Source: CAJXZP01 sp963974475 (GTDB taxonomy: Bacteria > Bacteroidota > Bacteroidia > Flavobacteriales_G > Salibacteraceae). Taken from it: a DNA stretch of 64,000 bases. Each line of letters opens with the position of its first letter. Position 1 is the first letter of the stretch. Below are positions 9,294 to 16,645 of this stretch, in pieces. The position numbers were made by a program, and so were the translations under genes. The stretch is from positions 1-64,000 of the forward strand of contig CAXBCR010000010.1 of NCBI GenBank assembly GCA_963974475.1, read 5' to 3'. The notes beneath the pieces are model-generated. The model made no database searches, was not told the origin of the DNA, and saw nothing but the letters and a program-made list of their open reading frames with translations.

Positions 9294-9823
9294 TAGTCTT
9301 TCCTCCCTTTTTTAATGGTTGTTATACCTGGACTACTATACATTAAACCTTTAATGGCATCAAACACCTGTTTAAATTGACTATCGTATTTACTCTCCAA
9401 ACTTTCAATCTTTTCTGCCAATTCGGCTTGTGAACTTATGATTTCTCTAAATTTCACAAATGCCTTTACAATTCCAATACTAGCTTGTATGGCAGTTTCA
9501 CTTTTTAGGACACTCGCCAACATCACTGTTCCATGCTCTGTAAAAACAAAAGGCATTGTTCTTCTCCCTCCCCTTTTTGAGGTCGCATTTTGCGACTTCA
9601 AAGAATCATTTTCGTTTGATATCACATTTTGTGATATCAAAGAATCATACTCTTCCTTTGTAATCTGAAACATAAAATCTTCTGGGAAACGTTGGGTATT
9701 TCTTTTAACACTTTGATTTAATTGTCTTGTTTCCACATCAAAAATCAGAGCCAAATCACTGTCTAACATGACCTTTTGGTCACGAATAACAAATATTTTA
9801 TTTTCAACAGTAATCAAACTCAT
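9293..9823 (-). CDS. ORF6N (KilA-N-like) domain protein with internal palindromic 13-residue repeat
   Basis: 176 aa. Residues 1 to about 100 match the ORF6N DNA-binding domain: VIRDQKVMLDSDLALIFDVETRQLNQSVKRN in blocks, then RFPEDFMFQITKEEYDSL and GGRRTMPFVFTEHGTVMLASVL. The C-terminal 60 residues form a coiled coil (ELAEKIESLESKYD). These proteins are common in phage and RM islands and are thought to bind DNA. Between KEEYD and GGRRT lie two copies of a 13-residue unit, SLISQNVISNEND and SLKSQNATSKRGG; most family members as I recall them have one. Each unit is encoded by a 27-bp palindrome. A nested operator-like palindrome lies 49-99 bp upstream of the ATG. Confidence 0.82.
   Translation of the reverse strand: MSLITVENKIFVIRDQKVMLDSDLALIFDVETRQLNQSVKRNTQRFPEDFMFQITKEEYDSLISQNVISNENDSLKSQNATSKRGGRRTMPFVFTEHGTVMLASVLKSETAIQASIGIVKAFVKFREIISSQAELAEKIESLESKYDSQFKQVFDAIKGLMYSSPGITTIKKGRKD
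9576..9602. repeat. 27-bp palindrome, copy 1 (inside ORF6N gene)
   Basis: Arms TTTGAGGTCGCA and TGCGACTTCAAA flank TTT, with one mismatched pair. On the minus strand it encodes SLKSQNATSK. It begins 39 bp (13 codons) from copy 2. Confidence 0.85.
9615..9641. repeat. 27-bp palindrome, copy 2 (inside ORF6N gene)
   Basis: Arms TTTGATATCACA and TGTGATATCAAA flank TTT and are perfectly complementary. On the minus strand it encodes SLISQNVISN. Confidence 0.9.
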
Positions 9824-9871
9824 GGCTATTTATGTTTAGCAGTTTCGGCTTTTATATCGTTTTTTATTCTT

Positions 9872-9922
9872 GTTCACTTTTTCCATCTGTTCACAAATTG
9901 TGAACGCTGATAAAAAATGAAC
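9872..9922. promoter_or_regulatory. Nested operator-like inverted repeats upstream of ORF6N gene
   Basis: The inner palindrome GTTCACAAATTGTGAAC (9889-9905) is perfect around a central base at 9897. An outer pair, GTTCA (9872-9876) and TGAAC (9918-9922), is centred on the same base, and half-sites repeat at 17-bp steps on each side. This is the layout expected for two cooperating DNA-binding dimers. It lies upstream of the ORF6N start at 9823, so autoregulation by ORF6N or AlbA_2 protein is a reasonable inference, not shown. Confidence 0.6.
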
Positions 9923-9950
9923 GCTTTATACTTTTTTCCTTTTCGTTATT

Positions 9951-9976
9951 TAATCCCATCGAATTCGATGGGATTA
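9951..9976. repeat. 26-bp perfect palindrome
   Basis: Half-site TAATCCCATCGAA (9951-9963) is followed directly by its exact reverse complement, with no spacer. With no loop and only a weak T-run nearby, it looks more like a protein-binding site or cruciform than a terminator. Confidence 0.8.
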
Positions 9977-9979
9977 GCA

Positions 9980-10030
9980 TTTTTGTTTGAGGTCACAATT
10001 GGTGATATCAAAGATTTTATTTCTTCCTTA
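9980..10030 (-). pseudogene. Relic fragment of an ORF6N gene with palindrome copy 3
   Basis: Read on the minus strand, this piece gives KEEIKSLISPIVTSNKN, aligning with KEEYDSLISQNVISNEN of the intact ORF6N protein. It has a stop just upstream and another shortly downstream. The 27-bp palindrome (9986-10012) has arms TTTGAGGTCACA and GGTGATATCAAA with three mismatched pairs. The DNA around it (TGATATCAAAGA, then TCTTCCTT) also matches copy 2. It is best read as a duplicated and decayed ORF6N fragment; an independently mobile palindrome is the alternative. Confidence 0.5.
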
Positions 10031-10034
10031 CCTA

Positions 10035-10211
10035 TTTAAACCTTCAATTAACCCCTCATTTAAACCCAAGTTTGTTTGTTTTTCATTGCCACGGACTAAA
10101 ATGCTTGAAATTTACACACGCATTTACACACGCAAATTCTTTTTTTAAAAGTTTAAACCCGCATTTAAACCCGCATTTAAACCCGCATTTAAACCCGCAT
10201 TTAAACCCAAG
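10035..10211. repeat. Degenerate 12-bp tandem array (TTTAAACCCGCA type)
   Basis: Three related blocks are present. 10035-10070: TTTAAACCTTCA, ATTAACCCCTCA, TTTAAACCCAAG. 10111-10134: TTTACACACGCA twice. 10152-10211: TTTAAACCCGCA four times, ending with TTTAAACCCAAG, identical to the last unit of the first block. Period 12 is constant within blocks and equals four codons, but no protein is supported. Confidence 0.85.
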
Positions 10212-10263
10212 TTCGATAAGTTTCTTCTATCATCCAACTTCCTTAATTTACTTTTAAGCTTTA

Positions 10264-10332
10264 AAGTAACATATAAATAATCTTATTTTACTTTCCAGCC
10301 TTAAACTAACATATAGTATCCATATGTTACTT
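10264..10332. repeat. Inverted repeat downstream of DUF1016 stop
   Basis: AAGTAACATAT (10264-10274) and ATATGTTACTT (10322-10332) are exact inverses. A tighter hairpin, TAACATAT (10307-10314) with ATATGTTA (10322-10329) and a 7-base loop, uses the same right arm. It lies 20 bp past the stop of the minus-strand DUF1016 gene and may end that transcript, though it lacks a strong T-run. Confidence 0.5.
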
Positions 10333-10352
10333 TTAGCCTCTAACCTATCTTA

Positions 10353-11489
10353 TCATAAATCGTTAGCCTTTTTATTTAAATTCATATTGGCGTGTAAACT
10401 TTGTTCCAACTCTTTTTTAGTGGGCAGTCCTTTTTTCAATTCTTTAGTTAACTTATAGTCTGCTGCATGCATGGGTGTGTCCACTCCTTTCAACGAAAGT
10501 TTAATCACCTCGGTATTCGGTGTTTTACAGAGTAAAATCCCAATAGTTTCGTTTTGCTCGGGTACTTTCACAATTTGATTTACTGCATTGATATAAAAGT
10601 TTAATTTGCCAATAAACTCTGGTTTGAAATCGCCTACCTTTAACTCAACCACTACATAACAGTTTAGGTTAATGTTGAAAAACAACATATCTAAAAAGAA
10701 ATCATCGCCTGCCACTTGGATGTTGTGTTGATTACCCACATAGGCAAACCCTTTACCCAAAGCCATTAAAAATTTACGGATGTGATTGGTTAATGCTTCT
10801 TCGAGTTCTTTTTCTTGAATATCTGTTTTCAGACCTAAAAAGTCTAAATTATATTCACTTTTCAAAGTTTCTTTAGCCAAGTCTTTTTGAGGATGAGGCA
10901 GGGTTAAATCAAAATTGTTTACTTTACTTCCTTGAGCTGCAAATAAGTTGTCTTGAATTTGGTGTTGTAAAACACTTCTACTCCAGTTATTCCGGATGGT
11001 TTCTATAATATAAAAGTATGTTTCTTGAGGTGTTTTAGCTTTAGAAAGAATTAGGGTGTGATGTCCCCATGGAATACTAAATAGGAGTCCGAATAAGCTA
11101 CTATGTAATGGATCTTTATAATTTGATGGTAATTGTGCAACAAGCTGTTGCACTAATTGCTTTTCGGCATTTGGGCCAAACTGTGCAACAGCTTGTTGCA
11201 CAAATTGGTTGTTTGCACTATGGTAATTAAACCACTGTTGCATATACATTAGGTTTCGTCTTGAAAAACCTTTTTCATTGGGGAACTCCACTTTCAATTC
11301 ACGTGCGAGGTTATCAATAACCTTATCGCCCCAATCTGATTTTTTATTGGCAAGCGCTTCTCCAATAAACCAATATATACCTAATAACTCCGCATTAACG
11401 CTTAAAACAACACGCTGCTTAGCTGTATGAATTCGAGACTTAATGCCTCCAATCCAATCTAAGTACCCGCTATGTTCTATGTTACTCAT
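10353..11489 (-). CDS. DUF1016 (YhcG-like) PD-(D/E)xK nuclease family protein
   Basis: 378 aa. The N-terminal DUF1016_N region (about residues 5-85) ends in GFSRRNLMYMQQWFNYH. The C-terminal nuclease-like domain contains IPWGHHTLIL, WSRSVLQHQI, then DDFFLDMLFFNINLNCYVVVELK near 265-287, with the D and ExK of a PD-(D/E)xK site, and GILLCKTPN. The family is frequent in RM islands; a role in DNA processing is inferred from the fold. It overlaps hsdM by 4 bp (ATGA). Residues about 96-117 contain a doubled FVQQAVAQ / LVQQLVAQ segment encoded by two palindromes, in the loop just before the nuclease domain. Confidence 0.85.
   Translation of the reverse strand: MSNIEHSGYLDWIGGIKSRIHTAKQRVVLSVNAELLGIYWFIGEALANKKSDWGDKVIDNLARELKVEFPNEKGFSRRNLMYMQQWFNYHSANNQFVQQAVAQFGPNAEKQLVQQLVAQLPSNYKDPLHSSLFGLLFSIPWGHHTLILSKAKTPQETYFYIIETIRNNWSRSVLQHQIQDNLFAAQGSKVNNFDLTLPHPQKDLAKETLKSEYNLDFLGLKTDIQEKELEEALTNHIRKFLMALGKGFAYVGNQHNIQVAGDDFFLDMLFFNINLNCYVVVELKVGDFKPEFIGKLNFYINAVNQIVKVPEQNETIGILLCKTPNTEVIKLSLKGVDTPMHAADYKLTKELKKGLPTKKELEQSLHANMNLNKKANDL
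11135..11153. repeat. Palindrome 1 in DUF1016 gene
   Basis: Arms GTGCAACA and TGTTGCAC flank AGC; 19 bp, perfect. Reverse complement of the core of palindrome 2. It encodes the LVQQLVAQ copy. Confidence 0.85.
11182..11202. repeat. Palindrome 2 in DUF1016 gene
   Basis: Arms TGTGCAACA and TGTTGCACA flank GCT; 21 bp, perfect. It encodes the FVQQAVAQ copy. The two palindromes are 47 bp apart, start to start. Confidence 0.85.
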
Positions 11490-13345
11490 ATCTTATCAAA
11501 ATTGGCTAAAATCTGTTTCTTCAATTCTTCTCCTTTTTCAAAATGAGAAACGAGTTGTGCTTTTAAATCGGTCATTTTGGTTTCAAAGGGGATACCGCCT
11601 GCCTGCCTAGCCGTACCATTTGCAATTTGTTCTTTAATCCATCTACGACCAGAAGTTGTTTTTAACTCCTTCTCTCTTGCGACAGCTTCCTCCCTAGAGT
11701 CACAAACTTCATGATGAGGAATATAAACTGGCGGAAACTTCTTTGTCCAGTCTGCTCCTTTCCCCGTTACATGCTGATTCCACCTTCTTTTTAAATCTTC
11801 TGTTTGACCGATATAATACGAATCGTTTGAACATTTTATCACATAAACAAAAAACTTGCCCGGCATAGGCGCAGGCAGGTCATCTTCTTCGGCTTCCGTA
11901 CCTACATAAATACCGGGAGTGAGTTTGTAATCTTGTTTTTGTACTTCTTCTAGGGTGGCTGCTTTGCAGAAACCGGGTTCATCTTGGTATTTATCCAATT
12001 CCGTTCTCCAATTATGATACGTTTCAGAAATCTTAGCTACATCAGCATCTTCGAACACCCGTAATTTACGGCTCGCCATTTTGCCCATTTTGGAGGCATC
12101 TAGAAACAGAATTTCGTTGGTTCGTTCACGGTGGGTGCCATCTTGGCCATCGCGGTTTTTACTGAGTATAAAAATACATGCAGGAATACCAGTGGTTAAA
12201 AACAACTTGTCGGGTAAACGTACAATGGCATCAATCATAGAATTGTCTACCATGTGTTGGCGTACATTCTTTTCGCCTTTGGTATTAGAAGTCATGGCGC
12301 CATTGGCCATTACAATACCTGCGGTTCCGGTGTCACTTAAATGATGCCAGAAGGTTTGCATCCACATATAGTTGGCGCTGCCATCGGTGGTGAATTCTTC
12401 TTTAGGTCCGAACAAACGTGGGTCGTGCTCAGGTAAATCTTCGGGGTGCCAGTTACTCACGTTAAACGGTGGGTTGGCAATAATAAAATCAGCTTTTAAG
12501 TCAGAGAATTTATCATCCAGTAAAGAGTTCCCTAATTTGATATCGAACGATAAATCACGCAACATCAAGTTCATTAAACACAAACGCACGGTTTGGGCGG
12601 TCATTTCTTGTCCGTAAATAGAAATATCGCTTTTGTTCCCGCCATGCTCATTGATAAACTTCAAACTCTGCACAAACATTCCACCACTCCCACAAGCAGG
12701 GTCAAAGATTCGTCCCTTATATGGCTCTAAAATATCGACCAATAAACGCACAATACTTCCTGGCGTGAAGAATTGCCCTGCACCCGAACCTTCGGCCATG
12801 GCAAAACGGCCAATGTAGAATTCGTAAATACGCCCTAGGATATCACTCTCTGGGTTCTCTTTCTCAGAAAACTTAGGGTGCGACAATAAATTGATAATTC
12901 CGCTGGTTTGCTTGGCGGATAATTCGCTACGCACAAACAATCGAGGCAAGAGATTACTCAATTGCGTATTAAACCCTGTTAATAACTCTTGAATGATATC
13001 AAAGGCATCATCAATTTTAACTTTGATGTCGTCTTGCTCCGCATTGTCTTTTAGATACTGCCAAGTAGCTTCTTTTGGTATTACAAATGTGTTACGCGAA
13101 CGGTATTCATCTGGGTCTTCGAGTACATAGCTAATTTCATCCGTATCCAGCGAATAATAACTCGATTTCGGGTCTTCTATTAACTCTTTAATTTCCTCGT
13201 GCACAATCTCGTATCGTTCACTCAAATGCTTTAAAAACACAAGGGGTAAGATGTAATTTTTATAGTTGTTTTCTGATACTGCGCCACGGAGCTCGTTCGC
13301 TGCGTCCCAGAGTTCTTTTTCAAAGTTAATGTCTGCTTTCGCCAT
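11486..13345 (-). CDS. hsdM: Type I DNA methyltransferase subunit HsdM with inserted GIY-YIG domain
   Basis: 619 aa; HsdM relatives of this type are usually near 500-530. It methylates adenine in the type I recognition site using SAM. The N-terminal HsdM_N domain is at about residues 5-140. The SAM motif DPACGSGGMF lies near 215 and the catalytic NPPF near 288. After the usual TPGIYVGTEAEEDD, a foreign block (residues 490-583) interrupts the C-terminal region, which resumes at GIPFETKMTDLKAQL. The block is a GIY-YIG nuclease domain: VYVIKCSNDSYYIGQT, then DLKRRWNQH and REKELK. The frame is preserved, so the methylase may stay active. It is the first gene of its unit, followed by the DUF1016 gene. 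Confidence 0.94.
   Translation of the reverse strand: MAKADINFEKELWDAANELRGAVSENNYKNYILPLVFLKHLSERYEIVHEEIKELIEDPKSSYYSLDTDEISYVLEDPDEYRSRNTFVIPKEATWQYLKDNAEQDDIKVKIDDAFDIIQELLTGFNTQLSNLLPRLFVRSELSAKQTSGIINLLSHPKFSEKENPESDILGRIYEFYIGRFAMAEGSGAGQFFTPGSIVRLLVDILEPYKGRIFDPACGSGGMFVQSLKFINEHGGNKSDISIYGQEMTAQTVRLCLMNLMLRDLSFDIKLGNSLLDDKFSDLKADFIIANPPFNVSNWHPEDLPEHDPRLFGPKEEFTTDGSANYMWMQTFWHHLSDTGTAGIVMANGAMTSNTKGEKNVRQHMVDNSMIDAIVRLPDKLFLTTGIPACIFILSKNRDGQDGTHRERTNEILFLDASKMGKMASRKLRVFEDADVAKISETYHNWRTELDKYQDEPGFCKAATLEEVQKQDYKLTPGIYVGTEAEEDDLPAPMPGKFFVYVIKCSNDSYYIGQTEDLKRRWNQHVTGKGADWTKKFPPVYIPHHEVCDSREEAVAREKELKTTSGRRWIKEQIANGTARQAGGIPFETKMTDLKAQLVSHFEKGEELKKQILANFDKI
11597..11878 (-). mobile_element. 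In-frame GIY-YIG insertion inside hsdM
   Basis: 94 codons (hsdM residues 490-583) with no counterpart in ordinary HsdM. Both ends carry the same sequence in inverted orientation: CCTGCCTGC at the 5' end in coding sense, and GCAGGCAGG at the 3' end, with further loose matches inward (GCCTATGCC against CTAGCC). The insert begins with its own possible ATG (MPGKFFVYV, residue 494). The reading is a small mobile or dispersed nuclease cassette that landed without breaking the frame; the alternative is an old domain fusion. Confidence 0.7.
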
Positions 13346-13617
13346 TTGCTACGGTTGAAATAGTTGAGGCTCAAAGCTAGCTTATTTATTAGAAAACAAC
13401 CATGCTTAATCCAGTTTAATTATTCAATTTATTACCATTAATTATAACCCATCACACCACCCACCACAAGTCCACACAAACCTAAGCACGCGAAGGCATC
13501 CGTAAACCAACCGACAATTCAGCCGCCTGAGGCAATCCAAGCTAACAACACCCACTCAAAGTCAGAATATTCATCGTATTTTCGCGAGCGAAAGCCAACA
13601 GGCGAACACATCAAATT
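13346..13617. other. Right edge of defence island, no gene seen
   Basis: 272 bp between divergent hsdM and the radical SAM gene. Both promoters must lie here. About 13440-13560 is unusually C/A-rich on the plus strand compared with its surroundings. No copy of the tRNA-Asp 3' end, no repeat and no clear promoter was found. Confidence 0.5.
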
Positions 13618-15798
13618 ATGGGGGCAAAAGTCTTATTTATCACACCACCGTTTACGCAGTTAAACACCCCTTACCCGGCTACGGCTTATTTAACTGGATT
13701 TTTCAATACCCAAAACGTGGCTACCAATCAGGTAGATTTAGGTATTAATGTCACCTTGCAACTGTTTTCTAAAAGTGGGTTTACGGCTATTTTTGATACC
13801 ATTCAAAATTCTGAAATTAGTTTGTCTGAATCCAATCAGCGTATTGTTGATTTAGCTACAGATTATATCGCAACTATCGATGCGGTAATTAAGTTTTTGC
13901 AGGGTAAAAACCCAACCTTGGCCCACTCCATAGTTTCGCGAGATTTCCTTCCTGAAGGTGAACGGTTTGAGCAGTTGGAAGATTTAGCATGGACCTTTGG
14001 TGAAATGGGTATTACCGATAAAGCCAAAAGACTAGCTACCTTGTATTTGGAGGATATGGCCGATTTAATCGTGGCAGCTATCGACCCACATTTTGGGTTT
14101 AGCCGATATGCCGAGAAAATTGCGGTTGCAGCCAATAGTTTTGACGAATTGCACGAAGCGCTTCAAAAAGAAAATAGCCTCATTGATACATTGCTCATTA
14201 CTGAGCTCAAAAAAGCCATGGGCACTACTCCTCCCGAATTGGTGGCTATTTCCATCCCTTTTCCGGGTAATCTGTACGGAGCTTTGAAATGTGGCCAATG
14301 GATAAAACAGAATTTCCCTACCGTAGCTGTTACTTTTGGAGGCGGTTATCCCAATACAGAACTCCGTTCTCTTTCGGATGTTCGGGTATTTGAATACGTT
14401 GATTTTATTACCCTTGATGACGGGGAAGCGCCTTTAACGGTCTTGTTAGATTTTTTGGCAGGTAAGCGAAATGAAAAAGCGCTCAAGCGAACGTTAACCT
14501 TGCATGAAGGGAAAGTGGCTTATTTTAATGGTGCTCCCGAACCAGATGTGCATCACTCGGATGTGGGCACCCCTGATTATACCGGATTGGATTTAACCCA
14601 ATACATATCGGTCATAGAAATTGCGAATCCCATGCACCGTTTGTGGAGCGATGGGCGGTGGAATAAACTCACCCTCGCGCACGGTTGCTATTGGGGAAAA
14701 TGCACTTTTTGCGACACCAGTTTAGATTACATCAAACGCTATCAACCGGTGGGCGCTAGCTTGTTATGCGATAGAATTGAGCAGTTAATTAGCCAAACGG
14801 GCGAAAACGGATTTCATTTTGTGGATGAGGCCGCTCCTCCAGCGCTTTTGCGCGATTTGTCGCTCGAAATTTTGAGACGTAATCTAAAAGTAACCTGGTG
14901 GACCAATATTCGGTTTGAGCAAAAATTCACTTCCGATTTGGCTAAGCTCATGAAATTATCGGGTTGCATTGCCATTTCTGGAGGCTTGGAAGTGGCATCC
15001 GACCGATTGTTAGAAAAAATTAATAAGGGCGTGAGTATCGAAAAGGTCTCGAAAGTCACCCAAAGCCTTACCGATGCGGGCATTATGGTACATGCGTATT
15101 TGATGTACGGATTTCCAACTCAAACCGAGCAAGAAACGGTAGATGCCTTAGAAGTGGTTCGTCAACTTTTTGAGGCCGGCATCGTTCAATCTGCCTATTG
15201 GCACCGCTTTTCAATGACTGCACATAGTCCCATCGGTATATATCCTCAAGAATTTGGAGTGAGTAAAACTACCGAAGAAATAGGTGCTTTTGCCAATAAC
15301 GATTTGTTTCATAACGACCCAGAAGGAGGCGACCATTCGAAGTTTAGCTACGGCTTACGAAAATCGCTACTCAACTTTATGCACGGTATGGAATTAGACA
15401 CGGATTTACAGGAGTGGTTTGATTTTAACATTCCCAAAACAGACATTTCCCCTACCCGAATTGCGGGCTATTTAACCGCCAATGAGTTTCAAGAAATCAA
15501 CCCTAAACAACGGTTAATTTGGACCGGTAGCACACAGTTTACTACTATGCTAATAGGTACCGATAAAATGGAGGTGTCTATTCCAAAAAAGGTGAATACA
15601 ATTCAGTTCACTCTACCGGTAGCCCAGGCAGAATGGGTAATGGAAGCTTTAGTGAAGATTCATGTATCCAATACTACAACCACTACTTATAAGCATTTGG
15701 AGGAAGAATTTAATCAATCTAATCTTGGGTATTTCTTGTTGTTTTGGAATGAAGAAGCCATGAATATTTTACGAAAAAATGGATTGCTCCTCCTATAA
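13618..15798 (+). CDS. B12-binding-type radical SAM protein
   Basis: 726 aa. An N-terminal cobalamin-binding-like region (about residues 1-330) contains ELVAISIPFPGNLYGAL and AVTFGGGYPNTEL. The radical SAM core follows, with cluster motif GCYWGKCTFC near residues 356-365 (Cx4Cx2C spacing, as in several B12-radical SAM groups). Further on come AISGGLEVASDRLLEKINKG and MVHAYLMYGFPTQTEQE, typical SAM/TIM-barrel elements. The C-terminal 120 residues are not recognised. The substrate is unknown. It is monocistronic as far as can be seen and diverges from the defence island. Confidence 0.82.
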   Translation: MGAKVLFITPPFTQLNTPYPATAYLTGFFNTQNVATNQVDLGINVTLQLFSKSGFTAIFDTIQNSEISLSESNQRIVDLATDYIATIDAVIKFLQGKNPTLAHSIVSRDFLPEGERFEQLEDLAWTFGEMGITDKAKRLATLYLEDMADLIVAAIDPHFGFSRYAEKIAVAANSFDELHEALQKENSLIDTLLITELKKAMGTTPPELVAISIPFPGNLYGALKCGQWIKQNFPTVAVTFGGGYPNTELRSLSDVRVFEYVDFITLDDGEAPLTVLLDFLAGKRNEKALKRTLTLHEGKVAYFNGAPEPDVHHSDVGTPDYTGLDLTQYISVIEIANPMHRLWSDGRWNKLTLAHGCYWGKCTFCDTSLDYIKRYQPVGASLLCDRIEQLISQTGENGFHFVDEAAPPALLRDLSLEILRRNLKVTWWTNIRFEQKFTSDLAKLMKLSGCIAISGGLEVASDRLLEKINKGVSIEKVSKVTQSLTDAGIMVHAYLMYGFPTQTEQETVDALEVVRQLFEAGIVQSAYWHRFSMTAHSPIGIYPQEFGVSKTTEEIGAFANNDLFHNDPEGGDHSKFSYGLRKSLLNFMHGMELDTDLQEWFDFNIPKTDISPTRIAGYLTANEFQEINPKQRLIWTGSTQFTTMLIGTDKMEVSIPKKVNTIQFTLPVAQAEWVMEALVKIHVSNTTTTTYKHLEEEFNQSNLGYFLLFWNEEAMNILRKNGLLLL

Positions 15799-15883
15799 GT
15801 AAAAAAGCAAAATTTCATTTTAGCAATTTCCGGAATTGATGTAAATTAGCCTTTATTTTTTATGTAATAAATCAATTAAGCGC

Positions 15884-16471
15884 ATGTCGGTTCATAATTT
15901 CTTAAAGAATTTAAATTTTAAAATTACCGAACCTGGAAAAGGTAAATTACTTATTTCCGAACCCATGCTCACGGATCCTAACTTTTTTCGTTCGGTCGTT
16001 CTACTCACACGCCACGATGACACAGGCTCTTTAGGCTTTGTGCTCAACCAAATGAGCGTGGTGAATGTAGATAATGTTCTCCCCGATTTTAGCATACCCA
16101 ATTTGCCTATTTTTATAGGCGGTCCTGTAGGAAACGATTCCTTGTTTTTTATTCATACCATTGGGCCTGAGCTTAATAATACCGCTAAAATTATGGACGG
16201 ACTTTATTTTGGGGGTGATTTAGAACATTTGGAATTTATGCTACAAAACAACCTAGCCACGGAAGAGCAAATTCGCTTTTTTGTAGGTTATTCCGGTTGG
16301 GACCCAAATCAATTAGCCCTTGAAATTGAAAATAATTCGTGGATTGTGGCCGGTACCAATGCCGCACAGGTAATGAGCGATTCGGATGAATACTGGAAAG
16401 AAGTCTTGGTAGGACTAGGAAAAGAATTTGAGGTATTATCTAAATTCCCATCTAATCCGGGGTTAAATTAA
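15884..16471 (+). CDS. YqgE/AlgH family protein (DUF179)
   Basis: 195 aa, the usual length. Family hallmarks are visible: GKLLISEPMLTDPNFFRSVVLL near the N-terminus, GSLGFVLNQ, IFIGGPVGNDSLFFIH, and FFVGYSGWDPNQLALEIENNSW. Conserved in most Gram-negatives, with an uncertain role; AlgH was linked to alginate gene regulation in Pseudomonas. It follows the radical SAM gene by 85 bp with no terminator seen between. Confidence 0.92.
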   Translation: MSVHNFLKNLNFKITEPGKGKLLISEPMLTDPNFFRSVVLLTRHDDTGSLGFVLNQMSVVNVDNVLPDFSIPNLPIFIGGPVGNDSLFFIHTIGPELNNTAKIMDGLYFGGDLEHLEFMLQNNLATEEQIRFFVGYSGWDPNQLALEIENNSWIVAGTNAAQVMSDSDEYWKEVLVGLGKEFEVLSKFPSNPGLN

Positions 16472-16645
16472 TCTCGCCCCACCTATATTATTTCAATAAT
16501 TGAAAGTGAAATGCTTCCACTAGGTTCATTGTTTCGCTAAATATTTCGAGCCACCTTTGATAAAATTAATTACTTCTTATTTTGTATCAGTTATCACTTT
16601 TAAATTAAGTAGTATCATTGAAAAATCTCAAACAAAAATTTCACA

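Larger units (their letters stand above)
9824..10352. other. 529-bp repeat-rich gap between ORF6N and DUF1016 genes
   Basis: No intact gene is supported here. From left to right the stretch holds a nested operator-like palindrome (9872-9922), a 26-bp perfect palindrome (9951-9976), a relic of an ORF6N gene carrying a third 27-bp palindrome (9980-10030), a degenerate 12-bp tandem array (10035-10211) and an inverted repeat (10264-10332) just downstream of the DUF1016 stop codon. The array is open in the plus strand as Leu-Asn-Pro-His repeats, but no domain, start signal or plausible protein supports translation. Confidence 0.7.

Noticed and set aside
10035..10211. Array of repeated units as a possible CRISPR.
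   Set aside because: Units are 12 bp and directly adjacent, with no spacers of even length and no cas genes in the window.
10072..10257. Open frame of LNPH repeats as a small secreted protein.
   Set aside because: It is made almost entirely of the 12-bp array, has no signal peptide or domain and no supported start; better read as a repeat.
13346..13617. Possible second attachment site of an island integrated at tRNA-Asp.
   Set aside because: No copy of the tRNA-Asp 3' end was found here, and no integrase gene is seen in the window.
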